Of a stretch of DNA of 28,188 bases, positions 1-4,133 are shown piece after piece. The translations under genes were made by a program, and so were the position numbers. The notes under the pieces are model-generated. The model saw only the letters and a list, made by a program, of their open reading frames with translations, was not told where the DNA came from and made no database searches. Location: positions 1 to 28,188 of IMG/VR virus record IMGVR_UViG_3300047319_000144. The stretch is one strand, 5' to 3'. The DNA is from a virus. How positions within the stretch are numbered: the first letter of the stretch is position 1; each line of letters begins with the position of its first letter.

Positions 1-205
1 GGACGGCCTTGGTCTTGCCGTCCATGTAGGCGTAGACGCGGTCGATGGTGGTTATTCTCGGGATCTTGCCCTCCTCTACACGGGAAATGAAATGGCCGTC
101 GCCCGCGGCCTTGACGCCGAAGGCGGTACGATCGATGCCGACCCGCGCGCGATACGCCTCGATGTCAGCGAGCAACTTCGTTGCAATGGGATGTAATTTT
201 GCCAT
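1..205 (-). CDS. Repressor-like helix-turn-helix protein (3' end outside window)
   Basis: The first 68 residues of a small DNA-binding protein are visible; the rest lies beyond the window edge. A conserved-looking core (AFGVKAAGD, then FISRVEEGKIPR and TTIDRVYAYM) reads like the recognition part of a Cro/C1-type helix-turn-helix, a pattern I recognise from small alphaproteobacterial phage regulators. The ATG at 205-203 has no Shine-Dalgarno sequence. It lies seven bases after a good -10 box, which suggests a leaderless message as in phage repressor genes. The gene diverges from the small genes starting at 310, so it probably controls that promoter and its own. The family is inferred from the motif; the biological role as repressor is inferred from position. 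Confidence 0.8.
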   Translation of the reverse strand, partial: MAKLHPIATKLLADIEAYRARVGIDRTAFGVKAAGDGHFISRVEEGKIPRITTIDRVYAYMDGKTKAV

Positions 206-212
206 CCGGCGG

Positions 213-241
213 GGTATAATGGGTTTTGCTCAATAAGTCAA
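213..241 (-). promoter_or_regulatory. Promoter of the repressor-like gene, probably leaderless
   Basis: Read on the minus strand, TTGACT (241-236) and TATACC (218-213) are separated by exactly 17 bases, a good sigma-70-type match. Seven bases later comes the A of the ATG at 205, where transcription would be expected to start. No ribosome binding site could fit. Confidence 0.65.
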
Positions 242-260
242 TGTGAAAATAGCAATTGAC
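237..260. promoter_or_regulatory. Inverted repeat joining two -35 boxes, candidate operator
   Basis: GTCAAT (237-242) and ATTGAC (255-260) form a perfect 6-bp inverted repeat with 12 bases between. Each arm overlaps the -35 box of one of the divergent promoters, so a dimer bound here could block both. Part of the symmetry follows automatically from two opposed TTGAC boxes. A second short inverted repeat, TGATG (271-275) with CATCA (290-294), brackets the rightward -10 region. Confidence 0.35.
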
Positions 261-284
261 AAAGACCCATTGATGTGCTAGGTC
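256..284 (+). promoter_or_regulatory. Rightward promoter of the small-gene cassette
   Basis: A perfect TTGACA (256-261) is followed after 17 bases by TAGGTC (279-284), preceded by a TG one base upstream as in extended -10 promoters. The -10 match is weak (2 of 6). The position fits the downstream genes, whose first start codon is at 310. Confidence 0.45.
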
Positions 285-309
285 ATGTTCATCACAACAG
301 GAGTACCCG

Positions 310-486
310 ATGAGCATTATCCACTTCCCCGACAGCGGCGACACGGTCCAGATGGACCGCACCGCGGCGGGCGTCTATGTCGCGCGTCTCATTCTTGAGG
401 ACGGCGAGACCTCGCCGGAGTATGGAACCGGCGACACCGAGATGTCGGCGATCGCCGACCTCGTCGAAGCACTGGCAGGAGAGTAA
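310..486 (+). CDS. Small hypothetical protein, 58 aa
   Basis: I do not recognise a family. The 58-residue product is acidic and soluble, starting MSIIHFPDSGDTVQM and ending in a short helix-like tail (LVEALAGE). The ATG is preceded by CAGGAG eight bases upstream, a good ribosome binding site. It is the first gene after the divergent promoter region, and its end carries the Shine-Dalgarno sequence of the next gene. Position next to the repressor suggests an early phage gene. Confidence 0.7.
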   Translation: MSIIHFPDSGDTVQMDRTAAGVYVARLILEDGETSPEYGTGDTEMSAIADLVEALAGE

Positions 487-488
487 CT

Positions 489-806
489 GTGCAAATCCCC
501 ACCACCTATTTTTCGCTGCACGACGTCACCGCGCTCAAGGCCGCGGCGCTGACTACGCTCGACACGCCGCTTGTCCTGAGCATCGAGACGCCGCACGGCG
601 GCATGCAGATCAGCCTCTACATGAACGATGTCGAAGCCAGCAGGATCGAGCGCATCGCGGCCGCCATCAACGCGATCCTGAAGGAACCGGAGGCGCCGAA
701 GATCCCATGCCCGGTCGAGACCGCCGCCTATGCCTCCGCCGACGAGTATTGGGCTTCTCTGAAGCGCGACCTCGACGCGCGTCCGATCGGGAAGGCCGCC
801 GAATGA
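489..806 (+). CDS. Hypothetical early protein, 105 aa, GTG start
   Basis: The product is 105 residues with no recognised family. The N-terminal half looks like a beta-rich segment (LVLSIETPHGGMQISLYM), followed by a helix (EASRIERIAAAINAILK) and a charged C-terminal tail. The start is GTG at 489. It is chosen because AGGAGAG lies just upstream, overlapping the previous stop codon, and because the gap is only two bases, so the two genes are probably translationally coupled. It overlaps the next gene by four bases (ATGA). Confidence 0.75.
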   Translation: MQIPTTYFSLHDVTALKAAALTTLDTPLVLSIETPHGGMQISLYMNDVEASRIERIAAAINAILKEPEAPKIPCPVETAAYASADEYWASLKRDLDARPIGKAAE

Positions 807-901
807 ACTACGATCTCACCTACATCGTCGCCGTCACGCTGACGGTGGCCTGCCTGATCGCGATCTGGGCCTGCGTCGTCGCTGAATTGAGGGCGCCATG
901 A
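803..901 (+). CDS. Tiny single-span membrane protein, 32 aa
   Basis: A 32-residue peptide begins at an ATG that overlaps the previous stop (ATGA) and ends in another ATGA overlap with the next gene. Residues 7-27 are an uninterrupted hydrophobic stretch (YIVAVTLTVACLIAIWACVV), enough for one membrane helix, with a short polar tail ELRAP. Overlaps on both sides with otherwise well-behaved genes make chance unlikely. The function is unknown; small membrane peptides in early regions of temperate phages sometimes modify host functions, but nothing here shows that. Confidence 0.6.
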   Translation: MNYDLTYIVAVTLTVACLIAIWACVVAELRAP

Positions 902-1161
902 GAACCCGGATGCTGGAGGACATCGGCAACCACTTCTCCGATCGCGTCGTCGACCTGATCGTCGACACGCTCGACACCTGCCGCCTCATGGACGTGCCCT
1001 ACAAGGATGCCAAGTCGATGGTCGCCGCCGTCGTGGCGGCGCATCTCGCGGAAACCTGTCTGGTGTTCCGGATGTCACAGGAAGATTTCCTGAAGCTGGC
1101 CGCAATGGCCTACCAGCGCCACGCAGGCGCGCGGCGCAAGGCGCCACGTCGCACCAAATAG
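898..1161 (+). CDS. Hypothetical protein, 87 aa
   Basis: This 87-residue, mostly helical product has no recognised family. It contains an acidic N-terminal half (FSDRVVDLIVDTLDTCRLMD), an Ala-rich helix and a strongly basic tail (ARRKAPRRTK) that could touch nucleic acid. The ATG overlaps the preceding stop by four bases. The gene is the last of the rightward cassette and ends three bases before a strong hairpin, so transcription of the cassette probably stops there. Confidence 0.7.
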   Translation: MRTRMLEDIGNHFSDRVVDLIVDTLDTCRLMDVPYKDAKSMVAAVVAAHLAETCLVFRMSQEDFLKLAAMAYQRHAGARRKAPRRTK

Positions 1162-1163
1162 AA

Positions 1164-1205
1164 AAGCGCCCGGCGGGGGCAGGGGGTGCTGGTCGCCGGG
1201 CGCTT
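1164..1205 (+). terminator. Hairpin terminator after the small-gene cassette
   Basis: AAGCGCCCGGCG (1164-1175) pairs perfectly with CGCCGGGCGCTT (1194-1205): 12 base pairs around an 18-base G-rich loop. It starts three bases after the stop codon of the 87-aa gene. The trailing T run is short (GGGTTTG), so termination may be incomplete. The hairpin separates the early cassette from the secreted-protein unit. Confidence 0.7.
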
Positions 1206-1268
1206 GGGTTTGCTCGTCCATCACAACAAGCGGGAGCACTGTACCCCAAATCTATCGGATGGACTAGG

Positions 1269-1294
1269 GGAACCCGGAGGCGTAGGCTGGCGTC
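1269..1294 (+). promoter_or_regulatory. Possible EcfG-type (general stress sigma) promoter
   Basis: GGAAC (1269-1273) is followed after 17 bases by CGTC (1291-1294). The alphaproteobacterial general-stress sigma factor EcfG is known to use GGAAC, 16-17 bases, then CGTT, so this is one mismatch from consensus. The expected start near 1300 lies about 25 bases before the ATG at 1327. No good sigma-70 boxes were seen in the same interval. A near-palindrome, GTACCCC (1241-1247) with GGGGAAC (1267-1273), overlaps the -35 element. Confidence 0.35.
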
Positions 1295-1326
1295 ATTGGT
1301 TCATCACAATTGCCCCGGAGCCTCCC

Positions 1327-2127
1327 ATGAAAAAACTGCTGATTGCCGCCGCGGCGCTGGCACTTATGGCTGGCGTGGCGCGCGCCGACACCTTCGTCAC
1401 CCTCGGCGGCGTCGACTGGAACACCACCAATTCCGGCAACGCCACGCTGGCCGCCACGGTGCCGGGCGGCAATCAGCCGCAGAACGCGCCGTGTCTGGTC
1501 TGCGGCGCGACCCAGCCGCAGCAGCCTGCGGGCTTCGGCTACAACGACTACTCCAACGGTGGCAACACCAGCGCGATCACAGCATTCTCCGATCAGGGCA
1601 ATGGTGGCCGGAATACGTTGCTCGACAACACGATCAGCGTGACAAATCCCGGCTACAACATCGGCGACGGCTCGCTGTTCAAGGCGTTCCTGCTGGCGAA
1701 CGGCGACACCGCTGGCAATCTCGGCTTCTCGATTGGCGTCGACATCAACTCCACAAACCAAGCGCAGACGCTGAACTCATTTTACTTCCTCGACCTGACC
1801 ACGCACACGGTGATCGCGTCGTACACGGGCGGCACGGCTGGCAACGTGCCGGACATCAACAACGGCACCGGGTTTCCCGACTACACGCTGTCGGGCTTCA
1901 CGCTCAACGGTGTCAACCCCGGCGATCAGGTCATGTTCGTCGCGCGGATGTCCGGCTTGAATGATGGCCCCGACAGCTTCTTCCTTGAACCGGGTCCGGC
2001 GGCTGTTCCCGGTCCGATCGTGGGCGCGGGCCTGCCGGGCCTGCTCGTCGCCGCCTTTGGCCTGTTCATGCTGAACCGCTACCGCCGCAACAAGCGCGAC
2101 GGCGGCTTCCATGCTGCGATGGCTTAA
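1327..2127 (+). CDS. Secreted protein with PEP-CTERM-like C-terminal sorting tail
   Basis: The 266-residue product starts with a clear signal peptide (MKKLLIAAAALALMAGVARA, cleavage expected before DT). It ends with a tripartite anchor: a VPGPIVGAGLPG motif near residue 227, a hydrophobic helix and an RYRRNKR cluster. This is the architecture of PEP-CTERM/exosortase substrates, and the VPGPI-GAGLPG variant is one I associate with Bradyrhizobium. The middle is Gly/Asn/Thr-rich and probably beta-rich, with one CxxC pair (CLVC). The start at 1327 is chosen because the signal peptide begins there and GGAG precedes it; an upstream in-frame extension would run back into the terminator. Unusually, nine residues follow the basic cluster. 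The gene is not a virion gene by appearance and looks like cargo. Confidence 0.85.
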   Translation: MKKLLIAAAALALMAGVARADTFVTLGGVDWNTTNSGNATLAATVPGGNQPQNAPCLVCGATQPQQPAGFGYNDYSNGGNTSAITAFSDQGNGGRNTLLDNTISVTNPGYNIGDGSLFKAFLLANGDTAGNLGFSIGVDINSTNQAQTLNSFYFLDLTTHTVIASYTGGTAGNVPDINNGTGFPDYTLSGFTLNGVNPGDQVMFVARMSGLNDGPDSFFLEPGPAAVPGPIVGAGLPGLLVAAFGLFMLNRYRRNKRDGGFHAAMA

Positions 2128-2353
2128 GCGAAAACTTCGCCCGCCTCTCCCGGCGGGCGAACCCTATCTGAGCGACCCGACACCGGAAAACCTCTACGCT
2201 TTGCTCAAGAGGCGCTGCCCGGTATGCGGACTTGCGCCGCCGGAGTGGCTGGAGGGGCTGGCGGCGCGAGATGCGGTATGCGCCCGCTGTACCGCGCATT
2301 ATCACGCCGACGAGAAGGACAGGACCGCCTTCCGGGTCAATCGGATGCGCTAG
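2111..2353 (+). CDS. Small four-cysteine (zinc-ribbon-like) protein, 80 aa
   Basis: The 80-residue product has two CxxC pairs, CPVCG at 36-40 and CARC at 57-60, with His63 and His65 close by, a spacing that could bind zinc. The N-terminus is basic (MLRWLKRKLRPPLP). The ATG overlaps the end of the secreted-protein gene by 17 bases, so both are probably translated from one message. Its 3' end overlaps the end of the oppositely oriented amidase gene by 17 bases. No ribosome binding site is obvious. Family and role are unknown; an alternative is a structural protein with disulfides, though the reducing cytoplasm favours metal binding. Confidence 0.7.
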   Translation: MLRWLKRKLRPPLPAGEPYLSDPTPENLYALLKRRCPVCGLAPPEWLEGLAARDAVCARCTAHYHADEKDRTAFRVNRMR

Positions 2354-3302
2354 GGTGCGGGAAGATCACTTCAACTTCATCATCGGTCTCCAGCCCGAGA
2401 TCGGCCAGCAGGCCGGGTGACAGGTCAGCGATCCGGCCTGTATCCTCATGCGGCCCCCAGTCCGCCGGGAAGGCTGCCAGCTCCTGCCCGGTCGAGGGCA
2501 CCCGCACCAGTGCGACGCCGTCCGCCAGCATCTCCTTGGACGTGACGTCGTAGTTCCACCTGCAGGCGATGTAGTGGACATAAGGATTGAGGCGCCGCGC
2601 CAGACCTGAGCTGCCGGACGGCTGGTAGGGCAGGAACAGATGCTGGTTGTCGGCGGTGACGTCGAAGTGCAGCGCCAGTCCCTCGTCGGAACTGACGCCG
2701 ATGTCCTCCGGCCCACCGAACTCCGAGCAGGCGCCGATCGCGCGGAACAGCGCCTCGCCGCCCGGCGGCGCGAAGATGTCCTCGTCCTCGTCGTCGCCGC
2801 CTGCCACGTCGGCGAGGCTGTCACAGATGTCCTCGAAATTTTCGCGGTAGATCCCGGCGTCAGCTTCACTGTCAACGAAGCATATCTCCAGCAATGCTGC
2901 TGGCATTGCCGTGCTGTTCAGGAAAAACAGATCCTTGCGCTTCTTTGCGCCGCGGTCGACGAAGCCACAAACAGCGATCGCCGCGGACAATTTGGCCGCC
3001 AAGGCCTGCTGGCTGTAGTAGAGCACCTCACAGCCAACCGGTTCAGAAGTTTCAACATGGGCGTTGAAGTGGATGCTAAGGTCCAGATCCCGCGTCTGAC
3101 TGTTGTGCCAGTCGACGATACGGTTGAGGTTCTCGTTCTGGCTGGTGCTCACCGTGTCGTGGTAGGTCATCACCTCATGGCCACGATCGCGCAGGTCAAT
3201 CGCGAGCTGGTTGGTGACGCGGGTGGCCTCGGTGACTTCGTTGAGGATGCCGGAGGCGCCTTGGCACTCGGTGGAGTGGCCCGACGAGATACAGATGCGC
3301 AT
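2337..3302 (-). CDS. Endolysin: N-acetylmuramoyl-L-alanine amidase with C-terminal double-psi beta-barrel-like domain
   Basis: The 321-residue enzyme should cleave the amide bond between N-acetylmuramic acid and L-alanine at lysis. Residues 1-165 fit the Amidase_3 family: zinc ligands His9 (SSGHS), a glutamate near residue 22-25 and His78 (SIHFNAH), with catalytic Glu139 (LLEICFVDSEAD). An acidic linker (GDDEDED) leads to a second domain, residues about 185-315. There, PADWGP, TGRIADLS and LGL..DDEVEV resemble the GP..GRIIDLS pattern of RlpA-type double-psi beta-barrels. There is no signal peptide, so release would need a holin. The ATG follows GGGGGTAA, which overlaps the stop of the tiny gene ahead. 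It is the last gene of the late operon. Confidence 0.85.
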   Translation of the reverse strand: MRICISSGHSTECQGASGILNEVTEATRVTNQLAIDLRDRGHEVMTYHDTVSTSQNENLNRIVDWHNSQTRDLDLSIHFNAHVETSEPVGCEVLYYSQQALAAKLSAAIAVCGFVDRGAKKRKDLFFLNSTAMPAALLEICFVDSEADAGIYRENFEDICDSLADVAGGDDEDEDIFAPPGGEALFRAIGACSEFGGPEDIGVSSDEGLALHFDVTADNQHLFLPYQPSGSSGLARRLNPYVHYIACRWNYDVTSKEMLADGVALVRVPSTGQELAAFPADWGPHEDTGRIADLSPGLLADLGLETDDEVEVIFPHPSASD

Positions 3303-3306
3303 GGCG

Positions 3307-3417
3307 TTACCCCCGTATAAGCATGAAGATTACGCCCATCGTTCCAATTCCAGCCGAGAACCCGGCCATGAAGATCATGGCCCTTTCCCATGTTTTGGTC
3401 TCAGTGATGTCAATCAT
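3307..3417 (-). CDS. Tiny membrane protein in lysis cluster, 36 aa
   Basis: A 36-residue peptide starts at the ATG at 3417-3415 and stops four bases before the amidase start. After a polar N-terminus (MIDITETKTWER) come about 20 residues suitable for one membrane helix (MIFMAGFSAGIGTMGVIF), then LIRG. It is one base downstream of the stop of the preceding tiny gene, and its own end supplies the amidase ribosome binding site. Tight packing just ahead of the endolysin makes a lysis role, such as a small holin or holin modulator, plausible, but no family is recognised. Confidence 0.6.
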   Translation of the reverse strand: MIDITETKTWERAMIFMAGFSAGIGTMGVIFMLIRG

Positions 3418-3418
3418 G

Positions 3419-3508
3419 TCAACCCCACAATATCTGCACCAGCAGCGCCAGCAGGGCGATGGTTGTAACAGCCATCAGCACCAGCCACCAGTCGCTGCGG
3501 TGTATCAC
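3419..3508 (-). CDS. Tiny membrane protein, 29 aa (GTG start), possibly the 3' half of a split gene
   Basis: The frame runs from a GTG at 3508 to a TGA one base ahead of the next ATG. Residues 7-28 are strongly hydrophobic (WWLVLMAVTTIALLALLVQI), a good membrane helix. The frame stays open upstream of the GTG but offers no better start codon, and no ribosome binding site is convincing. The ORF just upstream (3510-3557) would join it to give one 44-residue protein if a single T were skipped at TGC-TGA-C. It may therefore be an independent peptide, a recoded gene, or a decayed one. Confidence 0.45.
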   Translation of the reverse strand: MIHRSDWWLVLMAVTTIALLALLVQILWG

Positions 3509-3509
3509 G

Positions 3510-3557
3510 TCAGCAGCCGCGACATATCTTGGGCTGGCCGGTGTCCAGCGGAGGCAT
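3510..3557 (-). other. 15-codon ORF, possible 5' half of the split membrane-protein gene
   Basis: An ATG 13 bases after the stop of the two-helix membrane protein opens a short frame encoding MPPLDTGQPKICRGC, then TGA. The CRGC ending is followed, one base out of frame, by DVIHRSDWW and the membrane helix of the 3419-3508 ORF. The position fits a real gene start; the length alone does not. Confidence 0.3.
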
Positions 3558-3570
3558 CGGGTCTATCTGC

Positions 3571-3783
3571 TCAGCGAAAGGGGTGCGGCACGCCGCCCGT
3601 GGTGAAGGCGGTGATGGCGTAGATGATGATCAGCAGCAGGAAAATGAACCATATCCCCTGCTCCAGCTTTGGCGGGATCGGTGTGACGAAGTTGTTTATG
3701 CCGTACAGCACCAGATAGATCACGCCCGCAAGAATGATCGCTCCGATCAACAGCCATAGCAGTGAAATCGCAATGCCAGCCAT
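3571..3783 (-). CDS. Two-helix membrane protein, holin candidate, 70 aa
   Basis: The 70-residue product has two long hydrophobic segments, about residues 2-27 (ISLLWLLIGAIILAGVIYLV) and 44-62 (GIWFIFLLLIIIYAITAF), joined by a short polar loop (NNFVTPIPPKLEQ). It ends in a small polar tail with one Arg. Two membrane helices, small size and location upstream of the endolysin fit a class II holin. A GTG one codon earlier is also in frame, but a perfect AGGAGG sits five bases from the ATG at 3783 and only two from the GTG, so the ATG is preferred. No sequence family is recognised. Confidence 0.65.
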   Translation of the reverse strand: MAGIAISLLWLLIGAIILAGVIYLVLYGINNFVTPIPPKLEQGIWFIFLLLIIIYAITAFTTGGVPHPFR

Positions 3784-3792
3784 CACAGCCTC

Positions 3793-3915
3793 CTATCGGT
3801 CGTAAGACCTTTCGATCGCGCGCAATATCGCATGCCGCATTCGGCGGTGGCAGTGGTCCTCGCGCATCACCTCGACCAGCATCCGCAACAGCGCCCTGAC
3901 TTCGTGTCTGCTCAT
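3793..3915 (-). CDS. Small basic protein, 40 aa
   Basis: The 40-residue product (MSRHEVRALLRMLVEVMRED, then HCHRRMRHAILRAIERSYDR) is rich in Arg and His and looks like one amphipathic helical hairpin. The ATG overlaps the preceding stop by four bases (ATGA) and has GGAGGTGG upstream. The stop lies close to the AGGAGG of the next gene. It has no recognised family. The frame is open further upstream, but that part is antiparallel noise over a real gene in another frame. Confidence 0.6.
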   Translation of the reverse strand: MSRHEVRALLRMLVEVMREDHCHRRMRHAILRAIERSYDR

Positions 3916-4133
3916 TGGCCACCTCCATGTTGTTTCATCTTGTTCCGCACCTCGTTGCACGTCTCGGTGACGGTGACGAACTTGCCGTCGACCATGTTGA
4001 CCTGACAGCGCACGTTCGGCGTGAAGGCCGGATTGCTTGGCTCCGGGTTGCGCAAATTGGTGATGGTCGCCGTGTTCAGGTCGATGGCGGTGCCTGAGCC
4101 TGAGTGCAGGATGATCATCACAAGCCAGATCAC
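3912..4133 (-). CDS. Small exported or membrane-anchored protein with two cysteines, 73 aa
   Basis: The 73-residue product begins with a short hydrophobic run (IWLVMIILHSG) and continues with a polar domain containing Cys43 (NVRCQVNMVDGKF) and Cys59 (VTVTETCNEVRNKM), suitably placed for a disulfide outside the cytoplasm. The GTG start at 4133 overlaps the stop of the tail-fibre gene (GTGA), which supports coupling; an ATG five codons later is the alternative. It lies between tail fibre and holin candidate. A spanin-like role is conceivable but there is no lipobox. Confidence 0.6.
   Translation of the reverse strand: MIWLVMIILHSGSGTAIDLNTATITNLRNPEPSNPAFTPNVRCQVNMVDGKFVTVTETCNEVRNKMKQHGGGQ

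Noticed and set aside
377-901. Plus-strand 174-codon ORF through the early cassette
   Set aside because: It overlaps three small genes in other frames, which have ribosome binding sites and overlapping junctions; its own sequence is Arg/Ala-rich noise.
1186-1326. N-terminal extension of the secreted protein
   Set aside because: The extension starts inside the terminator hairpin and would bury the signal peptide; the ATG at 1327 has GGAG upstream and starts a perfect signal sequence.
2275-2306. Imperfect inverted repeat (ATGCGGTA / TACCGCGCAT) as terminator between converging genes
   Set aside because: It lies within coding sequence, is imperfect and has no T run; no convincing terminator was found between the converging genes.
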